64,000 nt of DNA from Amoebidium appalachense (Eukaryota > Ichthyosporea). The notes under the pieces are model-generated. The model searched no databases, was not told where the DNA came from, and saw only the letters and a list, made by a program, of their open reading frames with translations. The DNA lies in contig CAVNZM010000011.1 of the NCBI GenBank assembly GCA_963693365.1, positions 4,402,001 to 4,466,000 on the forward strand, given 5' to 3'. A program made the position numbers and the translations under genes. Below are positions 48,387 to 62,397 of the stretch, in pieces. Each line of letters opens with the position of its first letter. Position 1 is the first letter of the stretch.

Positions 48387-51276
48387 CCACCCACCCATCC
48401 ACCCACCCACCCACCCCCACCCCCCCTCACACACACGTGCGCAGGCGCCCCCCCCCCCCCCCCTCCCCCCCCTTGCCCCAAACCACCCACCCACCCACTT
48501 TACCCCTCCCCCCTCCCCTCCTCCCCCCCCCCCCCTCCCCCTCCCACACACACACACAACCACACACACACTAACACCCCCTCACCCACCCCTCCCCTTC
48601 CCCTTCCCCGCGCCCCCTTCCCCCCCCTCCCCCCCCCCCCCCCAAAAAAAAAAAAAAAAAAAAAAAAAACACCACCACCACACCTACACACGCACACACA
48701 CACCTGTTCTCTCAACAGGCTTCGCGTCACCAGCCTTCTCATACCAGTCCCACGCCACGGTGAAGTGGACTGACCGTGTGATGTGGATCGAACCGGCTTG
48801 TTCCATTTGTTTTCCTCCACTCGAATTTTATCGCCGCATTGGATGGAAGAGAGACTTGCCCTTCGTTCTCGCAGTTGCCTACGAGGAGGGATCGTCGGTT
48901 TCTTGCTTGGACACGATTTGACTCCCTGTTGCTCTATTTCGCTTTCACTTTCACCCTTCTCTCCCTCCGAACCCACCATCCACTCCTCACCATCCTCATT
49001 ATTGTTTCCTTCGTCCTGCTCATCGAGATCTATCTCTTCGTATAGCACAACTCTCCTCCGTTTACCCGACGCCTTATCCACAGTGTTCGACTCATTTCTC
49101 TCACCAGGCGCTCCGCTGGACAGTACCCCCGTACGGTCCCTCAGGTCTCGGCTTCTCTTTTCTGCTTTCTGTCCCTGTTGTTTCTCCCCTTTATCAGTAT
49201 CCTTCCTTCTTTCCCCGTCTTCGTATCCATGTTCCTCCGTTTCCAAGACCTTGCTCTTCTTTCCGGTCTTACCTCCTCCTCCTGTTTTCCTTTTGCCCTC
49301 ATCCTCTCTCACGCTCTCTTCAGCCCTCCTTCCTTCATCAACTCTGCCCCCGATCCCATCTTTCTCCCTCCCCCTCTCGTTCTCTTTCTCCCCTTAAGCC
49401 CCCCCTCGTTTTTCGTTTCTGTTTGTATCCCGTTCTTCACCCCTCTTTCTTTCACCAGCCTTTCCCCTCATGCTATCTTTCTCCTTCGGCCTCTCCCTCT
49501 CCTTCTCGTTCTCCCCTGCGTCTCCCCCTCGTTTTTCGTTTCTGTTTGCCTTCCACTCTTCGCCCCTCTTTCTTTCATCACTTTGGCCCCCCATGCCCTC
49601 TTTCTCCTTCGGCCTCTCCTTCCCTTTCTCCCCTCCGCTTCCCGCGCGTTTTCCGTTTCTGAATTTCTCCCGTTCTTCATCCGTCTTCCTTTCATCACGC
49701 CTTCCCTCCATGACATCTTTCTCCTTGGGCATCTCCCTCTCTTTCTCTACTGGGTTTCCCCCCTCTTGCTCGTTTCTGTTTGTCCTCCGACCTTCACCCC
49801 TCTTGCTTTCATCCCCTCTCCCCACCATACCCTGTTTCTCCTTCGGCCTCTCCCTTTCACTCTCTTTCGCCCCTGCGTTTTGCACCTCCTGTTCCTTTCT
49901 GTTTGTCACTTGTTCTTTCCGAGTTCTGCCTTCGTTTCCCTTCTCTCTCCCTTTCCCTCCTGTCATTCGCTCACCCTCCTCTCTCACTTCCTCTCCGGTT
50001 TTCCCATCCCTCCCCCCACCTCCACTCACACTTACCAATTCCGTCCCGTTTTTCTTCGGCCCACTCCATGTCAATCGGCAAAGACCTAAAACTCGGTATG
50101 TGCTCCACCATCGATATCTTCTCCCTGCACTGAGCATACACGTGCATGTCCACAGGGACGGATGTGTCCCCACGAACCTCCAACATGCGCCCCAACTCCT
50201 CAAGATTCGCCAAAAGGGAACTGGTCTCCCTATTCAAACGAAGCCGTCTGTCTGCGGCTTGGTCTTGTGCGTTCTGGAGCAGGAGTGCATGTTGGTCCCG
50301 TGCTGCGGCTTTGCTTTTGCGGTACTTTTCCCGTGCAGCGTAGCGTCGAGCGTGACGTTCCTCGAGCAGCTGTGGGGGGAAAGTTGGACGAGAGATGTGA
50401 ATATGTGCAAGAGTAAGGGTTGCAGGGCCCCGGAAAAATGGGATTAGACATGTGGGAGTTAGCAGGCGGGGAGGGGGGGGGGGGGGGGGGGGGGGAGGCA
50501 GGGGGGCCGGGGGGAGGGGGTGCGGGAAGGGGGAATACGGAAGGAGGAGTGAGGAGGAACTTTTGATACAGAAAAGGGGATAGTAAGATCGAGCTTGTCA
50601 TGCTTGGAGGGGGGCCCGGGGGGAGGGGGGGGGGCGAGGGGGAGGGGGGATAATGGAGGGGGGAGGATGGGCGGGGAGGGGGGGGGGTGAGGGGGGGGAG
50701 GGGGGAGCGGAGAGGGGGGAGGGAGGGGGGGGGGATAGGGGAGGAGGAGTGAGGAGGAATTTTTGATATAGAAAAAGGGATAATAAGATCGAGCTAGTCA
50801 TGCTTTGAGGGGGGCCCGGGGGGAGGGGGAGGGGGGGGGGGGGGGGACGGAGGAGGGGGGGGGGGGGGGGGGGGGGGGGGGAGGGAAGAGAGATAGAGAG
50901 AGAGAGAAGGGGGAAGGGATGGCATTGTGCAAAGGCAATCAGAGCAGACCGTGGTTGCAAGAGAGTTGCCTAGGTGATAGTAGGCTTGTGTGCCAAATGG
51001 AAACGAAAAGAAGAGGCTGAAAAGAGTAGGGGATTGCTGTGTATGCAAGGCCCGTGGGGAGAGGGGAGACGCGGATTTGGGGTGGGCGGGTGGGTGGGGA
51101 TAGGGTGTGTGTGGGTGGGTGCAGGGGGGGTGATGGTGGCAGAAGCAGGTGTTGGATATATGATGTTTTTTCAGGAAGATGTTGGCGCGCGGGTTGAGGG
51201 TTGGGGTGTGGAAATGGGGGTGGAGGGTGGGAGGGTGGGAGGGTGGGAGGGTCGGTGGGGGGAGGGGGAGGATGGG

Positions 51277-51327
<51 letters not shown>

Positions 51328-51350
51328 GTTGGGGGGGGGCACGGGGAGGA

Positions 51351-51381
<31 letters not shown>

Positions 51382-53738
51382 TCGGAGAGCAATAACATGT
51401 AGGATCACCCAAAGGAGGAGAGGTGTAAATAGTAGGACATACAGGGGACAGGTGGGGCTTAGAAGGGGAGAGTGGGTGTGCACAGGGAGAAAATGACATT
51501 GCATGTTAACAGTCAACAGAGTAGAGCAGAAAAAAATTGTGAAAGGGAGGGTAGAGGTGAGTGAGGGGCTGGGGAGAGGGGAGGGGAGGGGGGGGGGGGG
51601 GGGGGGGGGAGGGGGGGGGAGGAACTGGGAAGGAAAAGGCCTGAACGACAGAGACTGATACAAGAGAATGAAAGACAAAGAAAGCAGTTGATTGAGAAAC
51701 GAGGAGCAAGGCAAACAGACTGAGGAGATTGGGGGGGGAAAGGCAGGTCTATCGTTGGTATTGGGGCACGAATGGCGGCTAAAGACGATGAAAAGGGTGG
51801 AGGAGAAGAGAAAGGTCACAGGGGCAGGAGGGGATGGGGGCCGGGGGAGGGGGGGGGAGGGGGGAGGGTTGTTGAGGGCTGGGAGGGAGGGTGGTGGTGG
51901 TAGTGGGGGTGGGGGGGGTGGTGGTGGTGTGTGTGGGGGGGGTTGGGGCGGGGGGGAGGGGGGAGGGGGAAGAAGGGGCGAAATATAAAGATATGACCTC
52001 AAACACACCTGCATCTCCTTCTCTGCCAACACATCCCTGCAGCAGCCCGCGTGAGCACGAATGGCCGCATTTGCGTCTGCAATTAAGCCTTCCAGCCTGG
52101 GCTCATATTCGGCAAGGAACTCCGCCACCATTCTGCCAAATTTCGACCGTCTTACCACTTTGTCCGTCTTGTAACACATGTGGTGGCTGTCCATAACGCA
52201 AAAAAAAGCACAGGAAACAATTTCGTTGTGCCTTAAACACACAAACTCCTCCGGCTCACCGTGAACACAGCATTTACTGGAGGGTGACGTATCCTCGCTG
52301 GGAAGTGAAGTCGGCACATGTGGGTGGTCTTTCCCTTGCGTAGGAGCAGAAGGCACTGGGGACGGGAGACCTGTGGGTACGTGTGGGGGTGTCTGATGGG
52401 TGCGGACGTCGCTTGTTTCTCCGCTGTGGTGGTGGTGGTGATGCATGGGGGTGGTGGCATGGGTGGATCTATAGGCAAAGCCGGTGGGGGTGGATGTGGC
52501 CGTGTGGATGGGTGGGTTGACGGCACGGTGGTTTTGGGTGGCAGTTGATACGGGGGTGGGTGGGGAATCACGGGCATAGGGGCAGGCTCATTCCTCTCAA
52601 ACGATCCGTCAGTTGGCGGAAAGGACGTGAATGGGTGATGGGGGGTGGCAGGCGGTGGCGGCTGCTCCTGGGGGTGCTCTGGGGGGTCTGGGTATAACGT
52701 CTCGTCTTGGTGGTTGCTGTAGGTGTCGCGGTTGGGGGTCGGAGACGCCAAGGAAGACACTACAGAGCCGCGATCAGGACTAGTATTGTGGGTGTGTTTT
52801 CGGAGTGATGCAAGGATACGCTGGTTAAGTGGAACGTCGTCTATGGTGCCGGTAAGGAGAAGTGGGTGAATGGAACGGCACGACGGACACACCACCGTTG
52901 CAGGTGCACGGGGATCGGAGGGTGTGCTGGTGATGGATTGGAGAACACACTCGCGGCAAAACGTGTGTGCACAGGGGAGGACAAGGGGCTGACGGTCGGT
53001 GTTGTTAAACATGTAGGGACACTTGGAGCACTCGAGCACACTCTGAAGCTCAAAGTCGAAATTCGTGCAGGTGCTGTGTGGCGATTTGGGGTGGGGTGGA
53101 GTGAAGTTGTAAAATGATTGGGGGGGGGGGGGGGGGGGGGGGGGGAGGGAGGAAGGGACGGGGAATCAGGTCGGTCTTGGGCGGTGGGGAAGGGAGGGGG
53201 AAGAGGAAGACGAGGGGGGCAGGGGGGAAGGGGGAGAGGTGGAGGGCAAGGAGGAACTAGGGGTTTTACGGGCAGGAACGAGGATAAATAGTTGGAAGAG
53301 GGAGGGGGGAAAGGAGGGGTACGAGGAAAGATGAGTGTGATGGAAGGAAGAGGGAGGAAGAGGGACCCGAGGGGAAGGAGGAAGGTGGGGGTGGGGTGGT
53401 GGTGGTGGTGGTGGGGGCAGGGGGGGGGGGGGGGGGGGGGGGGGAGGGGAAGAAGAGGGGGAGAGAGAGGGAAATAGAGAGGGAGAAAGAAAGAGAGGAG
53501 CAAGGAAGAGAAGAAACCGGAACTAGAGAGGAGGAGACATGCCCTATAGTGAGTTGGAGGAGTAAATGGGAGGGGAATAGTGAAGGGAAGGGTAAGTGAT
53601 GGGTGAATTCTACCTCTGCAACGACCCAATCGTCTGCCTTGACCTGCCCCTTCCTCTCCATACAGCAACACTCCATCTCCCCCTTCCCTTCGTGCCCCCC
53701 TCCCCTCCACCTCCTCCCCGTCTCCCCCCCCCCCTCCT

Positions 53739-53776
<38 letters not shown>

Positions 53777-53947
53777 CGCACATACACACCACCACCACCA
53801 CAATTCAACCTCCTCAAGTTTTTGGAATTCCTAGCAGGCAGGAGGCTCTACTTTAGTCCAGTGCATTTTAGCACGAGAGCGCCCCCCCCCCCCTCCCCCC
53901 CCCCCCCCCTCCCCCTTCTCCAAACACACAAACACACACACAGACGC

Positions 53948-53998
<51 letters not shown>

Positions 53999-56839
53999 TC
54001 CACCCTTCCCCTTCCTCTCCCCACCCCAGAAAAAAAGGGAGAAATAAGACGAAGAAAACCTTAAACGACACCCTAGGGAGCATCTTCTTTACATACCTGG
54101 GAAACAGTGAGTTACCATTCAAGTGCAGGGGGGGTGCCGCATCCACAGGCGCACACGCATACACCGACTTATCCTCACTGCTCCGTCCGGTCACCATAAA
54201 ACGGGGAGCCTCGAGCGCGCAGGGACCGACAATCGGGGCATTTTGCCGAGTGATGTTTGCATTTGTTGGCCTTGCGGGTGTGTAGGTGTCCAACCCCGCG
54301 TCGATGGAATACAAGTTACGCAAGCGGTTGTCCGTTGCCGAATTTGTCACCGTGGGTAGGTGAATGGGAGGCTGGCCGGAGTTTGCGTTCTGTTTGGGAG
54401 CTTCGGTTGGTGTGAGGAGGAACGCGCTGGGATTGGTGGTGGTATAGTAGGTTGTGGGTGGTGTGGGATCCCGAACGTGTATGACTGACAAAGGTAGAGG
54501 TGAGCGCTCCATCTCCCCCTCCGGATTCGAATCGCCCCATGAGTAGCCTATGGCTAACTGGCCTGCTCCGTTACTACCCCTCTCCATTGCCACGTTAGGT
54601 TTGGTTGCTCGCAAGGAGATTTCGTATCCAGGTAGAGAGGAATCCTCGCCCGTCACGTTTCTTTCCATCCTAACTAGAGAACTTTCATGCGCCGATGCCA
54701 AATCCTCCGTTCCCGTGTCAGACCATGGTTGGTGGGCTCTGTGAGAGGATGGAAAGTGGACGAAAAAAGGACCCTCGGTTTGACCCACGTTCCCACCGTC
54801 GAAATCTCCTCGTTCGTCTCCACCTTCCTCCTCCTCCTCGGAATCTGTCAAATTATACCCGGTGTCAGGGGAGGGGTTTTTTTGCTCAACGGCTAGCGAC
54901 AAGTAGTGGTTTGAGCGGTTTGGGTGACGGTGTGGGTGAGGGGCAACCGCAAAATCCAAACACTGTTCCTTTTCCACTACCACAGGCGCAGGTGCAACTG
55001 GCTGAATTTCAACAGAAAGGTCCTCGTGCGCGAAAAATGGCGGTGGTTCGATTTGTGTGTCGTTTGCTTGTGTGCCGTTGGTTTCAACAAGCAACGCTGG
55101 TGTTTCGCTCGCTGCATAGGCCGGGGTGATATGCGGAACGGTGGGTGGTTTTGTAAGTGAATTTGTGGTTTGGGCCGGTGCGGTGGGTGGGTTTGTGTGT
55201 TTGGATATCTCCTTTGGACGAAAAGGCGGAGACGGTTCATCAAGTAGTAGGGAAGGAGGACCGGTGGAGCACACCAAGAGGGGAGCAATGGACAGTTGTT
55301 TTTCAGCAGCTCGCGGCAAAAAGCCTGGGGGAGTACGTTTTCCTGGGGTTGTTGCTAAGGGGGGGCATGTTTCGTTATCTTGTTCCTTCGCCTTGACCAT
55401 GAACGCCGCTAGTTTCGGAGCGTGGAGGTAGCGTGTATCCGTCTTTCTTGGTGTTTCGGCACTTTCTTTGCATGGCGGTGGGTCATGAGTGATCGATTTT
55501 CCTTTCTTGTTCGGTTGACACGAATCCGTGTTTGTGTTGAAGGCGGTGGTTTCGTTTCTTTTTCCCGGAAGCGGGGTGCTGGTTGGTGACCGCTTGCTTG
55601 ATTAGCGCAGGACACTCATTAAACCCTGCCCCGACTTCCTTGCAATGACAGCGCTCAGACCGATCCCTTTCCCATGTTCACTTCCTTCTCCTCTCTCGTT
55701 GCAAGTCTCCCCGCTGCTCTCCCCTTCTCTCCTGCAAGCTTTTTCGTTCCCTTTGCTCCTTCTCTCTCCCAACCTCCCTTTGCCTATCCCTCTTATCCCT
55801 CCTATCCCTCTCTGCCCCGTGTATCCTCTCCTCGTTTCTAGCTTCACCCCGTTGTGTCTTGTCATCCCCACCATTCCTTTCTTCCACCCGAGCAGGCTCG
55901 TTCCTAGTGCCCATTTCTCGGTTCTTGACCACTGTCCCATCTGCACATTTCCCATTCACGTTCCCAGCATCCTTCCCTTCCTTCCTTTCGGCTTCCTTTC
56001 TTGTCCTTTCACCCCCCCGAGAATCCACCCTAACCCCTTCACTTTCCTTGTTCTCAACACTGTTTCCTGAAACAAACCCTCGCCTTTCTCTACGTTTCTC
56101 ATTTCTTTTCATCTCTTCTCTTCTCTCCTTGCCCCCTGCAACACCACCCACACCTTCATCGTCCTGTCTCTCATCCTGTCTTACCACTTCCCTTTGCTCC
56201 CTCTGTACTTCTCTTCTGCTTTTCTCTTCCCCTTCTACACCCTGGCCACGTTTGGCGGAGGTGAACGTGGATGGAGTGTTGGTGTTTTCCTTTGTTCCTT
56301 TGATCTGGTTACCATTCCTCCGGTTTTCCTTCACCAGCCTTGCTTACCTTTCCATCTTCACGGGCCAACACATCTCTCCCAACCGGTGACTGGTGTTCTG
56401 GAGAGGTTTCAGATATCACTTGTCCGGAATGGAGTGCGCTCGAAATTGCGCTGGCCTTTGGGGCTGCTCCACCGGGTGAGGTCTTTTCTCGCTCTCTCCA
56501 GTCTCTCTCACTCCTACCTCTGTCGATTCTGTGGTTCTTTAAGAAATCCCTTCCACTCGAACCGTCTCGATTCCTTTCCCTCCAATATTCTCTTCCTTGT
56601 TCTCGGTTTTGCACCCGTTTGCAATCCCCACTGTCCTGATTCGTATTCCCGTCGTGTGAACATTTCCAGGAATTCCGGTTTTCCTGGTTGCAGTGCTCGG
56701 GAACTTTGGTGGGTGGTTCAGGACGAGGTGGAGGCGGCAGTGTGCGGTATGTTGAAGGAGGTGGCTGGTTTGTGTTTTGCTGACAGTACGAGTTGTTGTA
56801 CAGCGTTTGGTAAGGTGCCTGGGGGGCAGGAGGCTGTGC
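48035..56839 (-). CDS. TRIM-like protein B: disordered N-terminus, RING, B-box, coiled coil, acidic/basic tail
   Basis: Exons on the minus strand: 56348-56839 (open at its 5' end, no start found), 55682-56304 (Lys/Glu/Arg-rich), 54097-55596 (500 codons, Pro/Thr/Ser-rich), tentative 53614-53643, a RING exon from 53073, a B-box part ending at 52009, a coiled-coil exon 50036-50369 (strong TTTCCCCCCACAG acceptor, GTAAGT donor), a Lys/Glu-rich exon ending at 48704, and terminal 48035-48106 ([18 protein letters not shown]..., stop). The RING is complete ([22 protein letters not shown]) and the B-box ligands are present (CCVH, FVCLRH, VSCAFFC). RING and B-box frames differ by +2; a 128-nt GTATCA...CACAG intron near 52440-52566 would restore them. 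It is a paralogue of gene A and probably an E3 ubiquitin ligase. Confidence 0.7.
49394..49990 (-). repeat. about 117-bp purine-rich tandem repeat with an in-frame TAA
   Basis: Read on the minus strand, about five units of 39 codons of type [14 protein letters not shown]..., each with NRNEKRGG near its end. A single TAA at 49394-49396 interrupts the otherwise continuous frame leading into the tail of TRIM-like B. It may be intronic (between the GTAAGT at 50035 and a later acceptor) or a nonsense-interrupted coding repeat. Confidence 0.65.
50460..52008. repeat. G-rich intron of TRIM-like gene B
   Basis: Poly-G with a duplicated block (50540-50625 versus 50745-50830, both containing GAGGAGGAA(C/T)TTTTGATA and AAGATCGAGCT(T/A)GTCATGCTT). 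No exon is seen between the B-box and coiled-coil exons. Confidence 0.6.
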
Positions 56840-56853
56840 CTGTGCATGTATAT

Positions 56854-56924
<71 letters not shown>

Positions 56925-56972
56925 CATGCTTAGTGCGTGCCTGTGAGCGCGGGCGTGTGTATGTGTTTGTCT

Positions 56973-57017
<45 letters not shown>

Positions 57018-57643
57018 AGGGGGGGGGGGGAAGGGGTTATGGCCGAGATACCAAGGGGTGCAAGAGAAAGAAATAGGGTATTGTTGCAGGGGTATGAGTA
57101 AAGGGGTGGTGGTGGTGGTGGCGGTGGGGAGGGAGAGGAAAAAGAGAAAGCTGAAAAGGGAAGGTTGGGGAGGGGGGGAGAGAGAGAGAGAGGGAGGGAA
57201 AGGGAAGGAAGGCATAACCGAGGCCAATGTTGATGGGAGGTGAGATGAGGCAGGGAAGCAGAGAAGGGGTCGACGGGAAGGGGTGTGTGTGTGTGTGGTG
57301 GTGGTGGGGGGGGGGGGGAAAGGGGAGGCAACAAAGGGCCCCGCTATGGAGGGTGAGAAGTGGGGGGGTTGTGGGGAAGGGAGGGGGGTTTGGGGGGAGG
57401 GGGCTGGGCAGAGGAATATTGGGCTTCTGAAGGAGGTGTGAAGTGGGGGTCAAGGGGGGGGATGAAGGTTCCAGAGACAAGGGACACCCACATATCTTCG
57501 TATTGTTAATGTTGTGGAGCAGCATAACAGCGGTAAAATGAGCTGTTTGCTCATTTACAATGCAAATAATCTTGTCTGTGGATTTATGCCATGCCTAGCT
57601 CTTCCTCCACACCATCTGACCATTCAGTTTGTTTTCCGTTTTT

Positions 57644-57744
57644 CTACACTGCCATATTTTGGCATCTTTTTACTGAACGATGTCTCCACTTTATTATCTG
57701 GGTCGAGGGGTGGATGCGTTCGGTTGGTTTTTTTTTTTTTTTTT

Positions 57745-57775
<31 letters not shown>

Positions 57776-58760
57776 GGGGAGGGGAGGGGGGAGGGGAGGG
57801 GGGGCGGGGGAGGGTGGGTGGGTCGTGAGGTCGGAGGGTGTATGACGATGTGGTGGAATAAAAATGCCTAAATTTGGCAACTGAAGATTAAATGTTGCGG
57901 GAATGAGCGACATGCTTAGTAAAACAAGTTTCGATGCCATAAGGTGCCCACATCACGAAAGTCGACGTGGATATATGTTACTCAATACACATAAGGAGCA
58001 AGCAGCCTAAGGACAAACAACACGCAACGACCGCCCACGTGCACAACTAAACATCTTACCTGGTAATTATAGCCTTGAGGGTATGGGTGAGCGGCATCAA
58101 GTGCTGAGGCGGTAGGGAACAGGTCGGCCAATAGCTCGGCGTGTTGGGATCCCATGTTATGCCGTTCCAACTAGGCGTGGGTTGTGGAGCACGTCAGGGT
58201 GGTTGGAGAGGGAGACCACCGGGAGGGCCGAACCCCTGTGAAGGAACACTTGAAAAAGGGGCAGGTGGACGTTGGGTCGGATAAAGCCCTTAGGATGGGC
58301 AGGTGATGGTAGATGGAATCAGGTTGTGCTCGAGCTATATCAGTAGTAGACATAATGGCATATTTTGAATTGCATCGGCTTGTGTGCCAGAAATGTGCGA
58401 GAGGAAAAATCTGTTGGATGTAAGCCCGAGAAATTGGCTTGAGGTTGTTAAGGGAAAACCCCGACCAGAAATCACCTCGCAACGAAAACACTAGCGTGTA
58501 AGGTCCAGCATAGTTTAACAACTGCTTTCAAGCAAACTCCAAAGAATGGGGTTAGGTGAGCATTACCAATCTGCAACCTGAAATGAAACCATCTTCTTCC
58601 CGTATACGGGAGGGGAGGTGTAAAGGGGAAGAGGAGGGGGGGAAAAGGATGGGTGGGGAGGTAGAATTTAAGCACTTGCCTGACATGTTCTGTTGCTGGT
58701 TCGAGCGCGCCTCCTTGGCCCCATAGTACCCATACATTCCTCCTTGTAACATTTGGGAAA
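57644..58760 (-). CDS. unidentified gene with five to seven short exons and tiny introns
   Basis: Exons: 58680-58760 (MLQGGMYGYYGAKEARSNQQ, ends at a GC donor GCAAGT), 58567-58577 (11-nt micro-exon), 58492-58521 (LLNYAGPYTL), 58234-58437 (PISRAYIQQIFPLAHFW... CPFFKCSFTG), 58060-58170 (LERHNMGSQHAELLADLFPT, GTAAGA donor), then probable 57880 downstream and terminal 57644-57697 (IIKWRHRSVKRCQNMAV, stop). Phases agree for the first five. Introns are 102, 45, 54 and 63 nt, with CTAAC/TTAAC-type branch sites. I do not recognise the protein. The start codon is not assigned; it may lie in a short exon near 58800. Confidence 0.5.
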
Positions 58761-59783
58761 CTGAGAATGAGGGGGAAGAAAATAGAAACACTTATAGACA
58801 TATGCTTCCTATCTGCCTACAGAGATGTACAGTTCCTCAGACTAAAGAGATTCCAAAGATTCCTTCACTTCTTTTGAATTGTTAAAAAGATCCTTCCAGG
58901 TTCATGTTCAAGGTGCATACCTACACAAAGCCTTGTCCAGATTCAGCCGGTGACAGCTCCGTGTCTTCTGGCGAAAACTTCTACGAGGGCTACCAAAAAC
59001 ATACGTAAAAGCAGAAAGAGAGAAAGAAAGAGGGAAAACCTTCATCCGCGCTTGCAAGCCTTCCTGCACACTTGTTTTTTGCTCTAAAACGCACCTTCTC
59101 TGTTTTGTGTCCCTTCGCCTGAAATGTTACAAAAAGCGTTTTGCCGCGCTCTTCGTCTGAGAAGTGATTGGCTAAAATTGCATCCACTTTTTTCTTTATA
59201 TGGTAAGTCTGCCACCAAGCGCCACCTATTGTGAAACCTCGGCCGCGGGAGCTCGAGTTCCGGCCCGTGCCCCAGCCCCCAGCCCCACTCCGTGAGGACC
59301 CAATTATGTTAACACTAGCACCGATAAACACACCCACAAGCATTTTTTTCCTGTGGAAAAGTGAACAGGTTTTTGTTCATCTATACATTTTTTATCTTTA
59401 TGCATGTTTAGCTCTTGGAAGTGCCACCCGACTTGTTTGCTCGCTTCCCACATATGGTATCTGTGCGAACTAGATGGGAGCGAAACCTCGGGTGTATCGC
59501 TGCATTCTCCGCTCCATATGACATGGCCGGATCTGCATTGTGCGTGCACATGAGCTCATTGAGCAGCCCACAAGGGTTCGCACACAATTTTTTTTATCAA
59601 TGTTACAATCAAGTTATATTTACACACATTGGACGTGCACGAGAGCTCATTATACATATGTAATTTTAATTACCCACTCTTTTTCATGCCCTCCCGGCCT
59701 GCAACAGCAATTGCAGCGCACCCCGCTCTACCATGGCTATGCTGACCCCCCCCCCCCCCCCCCCCCCCCCCCCAAGAAAAAAC

Positions 59784-59833
<50 letters not shown>

Positions 59834-60232
59834 AACAAGCCCATCCCTGGCGTATTATAAGTGTACACCTCATACGTGTATACTTCATACTTGTATACCA
59901 CGAGCACACTCTTACACACAGACACGTGCGCACACACACACACACACACACAGTGTCACACACACAAACATGTACCACATCATGATTTGGAGTGCATAGT
60001 AAGCCTCAGGCCTGCCTGCCCCCCCCCCCTCTTTTTTTTTTTTTTGGCTTGTGACGTGTGTTTCTGTGTGTGTGTGTGTGTTTCTGTGTGTGTGTGTGGG
60101 TGTGTGTGTGCGTGTGTGTGTGTGTGTGCGTGTGTGTGTGTGTGCGTGTGTGTGTGCGCGCGCGTAATGTGGGGGAGGGCAGGGATTAGCTTTTCCAAGC
60201 TTGCATTACATATATCTCCTTGCTTGTTGTAG
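58761..60232. other. mostly unique intergenic DNA with CCAAT box and poly-C/poly-A block
   Basis: GATTGG at 59166-59171 with TTTATATGG some 30 bp downstream could be a plus-strand promoter. A strong acceptor at 59707 (CCCGGCCTGCAACAG) opens QLQRTPLYHGYADP but runs into poly-C then poly-A (59750-59830), so no exon end can be set. (CA)n and (GT)n follow at 59930-59950 and 60058-60165. Confidence 0.35.
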
Positions 60233-60919
<687 letters not shown>

Positions 60920-60968
60920 TGATAAACACCGTACGGTATCAGCCCCTCCCTCCCTCCCCCCCCCCCCC

Positions 60969-61036
60969 CAAAAAAAAAATAAATAAATAAATAAATAAAT
61001 AAATAAAATAAAAAAATAAAAAATAAATAAAAAACA
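60969..61036. repeat. (AATA)n repeat
   Basis: Tandem AATA/AAATAAA units directly 3' of the terminal exon at 60919. Confidence 0.85.
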
Positions 61037-61102
61037 ACACCTCCTGAAATCACAGTCTAATAGGTAGAAACGTGTGAGAACTCGGGCTCTTCTCTCTCTC
61101 TC

Positions 61103-61141
<39 letters not shown>

Positions 61142-61653
61142 CCCCCCCCCCCCCCCCCCCCCCCTCCCCCCCCCCTTCCCCCCCCTTTCTCTTCCTCATG
61201 TGACTGTGTGTGTGTTTCTGTTTCGAAAAGACCGGGGAAAGGGTGGGAGGAGGGAGGGGGGGGGGGGGGGGGGGGGGGACATTATTGTGGCCCAGTTCGC
61301 CCCATTCACAGTGACTGCTTGTGTATGTCCAACCATATGCTCATCATGTGAAAAATGAACCTATTGGGTCTTGGTGTGCAGACGCAAGGGAGCAGGTGCA
61401 AAAAGTAGAAACAGGGGCAGAAAATTGAATGTGTAAAATTGCTACGGGAGGTGCAGGGGTGGGATGCTGTGGAGGTGTGGCAGGCCCCGACGAGGACCGG
61501 GGGGAGTGGGGGGCCGGGGGTGGTGGTGGTGGTGGGGGGGGGGGGGGGGGGGGGGAGGGGAGGAAGGGGGGGGTGGGGGGGGGGGGGGGGGGGAAGGCAA
61601 GCAACAAAGCCAATTGGGTACCCCTAACCCCCCCCCCCCCCCCCCCTCCCTCA

Positions 61654-61663
<10 letters not shown>

Positions 61664-61742
<79 letters not shown>

Positions 61743-61796
61743 ACACAGACACACACACACACAGACACACACAGACACACACAGACACACACACAC
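61664..61796. repeat. (CA)n microsatellite
   Basis: Long (CA)n followed by several ACACAGAC units, between poly-C and unique sequence. Confidence 0.95.
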
Positions 61797-61883
61797 CGTT
61801 TCCCCGAACATGGCAAGAACAAGAAGAAGTAAAGAAAAGAAAAAAGAGAACAAGAGCCCACCCTTTCCTTTCTAACCCTGCAG

Positions 61884-61913
61884 ATAACGTTATCAACTGA
61901 CATTGATCAATAA
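61884..61913 (+). CDS. short terminal exon of an unidentified plus-strand gene
   Basis: Very strong acceptor CCTTTCTAACCCTGCAG, including a CTAAC branch site, then ITLSTDIDQ and TAA. Upstream partner exon not identified; the open island at 61280-61360 is a candidate. 60920-61883 otherwise holds poly-C, poly-G and (CA)n. Confidence 0.35.
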   Translation: MTLSTDIDQ

Positions 61914-62177
61914 TTCACATCAGCCCCCCACAAAACACACAGGCCCACGGCATCGCTCAGGTATGAGCCTCGTACAGCCATGCAACGGCAAACCGAAAAA
62001 TGTATTCATCTAAACACGCCGATCACTAAGGGGCAAAAAAAAGGGGGGGAAAAAAAAAAAAAGCAGGGAAACAACAAAACAAGCGCAGAGAGTGACACAG
62101 ACCCACCCAAGGGACACCATCCCATACCACCGCTTATTAAACATACCTCACTTCGGACCAACAGGCGCCCCCCCCAC

Positions 62178-62361
62178 CTATGCCAATCTCGGAATCCGCT
62201 TGCGAAGTCGCCCTGCCCGCTGCACGTCTGTAGTAGGTGTGGGTACAGCAGTGGTGGTGGCTGGAGTGGTCTTGCCTGACTGCTGAAAAAATAGTTGAGG
62301 TTCATTAGAAATCGGCTAGGAGAGGCGGACAAAAGGGATTACATTTTAACAACCTTGCCGG

Positions 62362-62397
<36 letters not shown>

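Noticed and set aside
49178-50089. 303-codon plus-strand frame of Phe/Leu/Ser/Pro repeats
   Set aside because: Complement of the purine-rich repeat of TRIM-like gene B; pyrimidine-rich DNA gives spurious hydrophobic frames.
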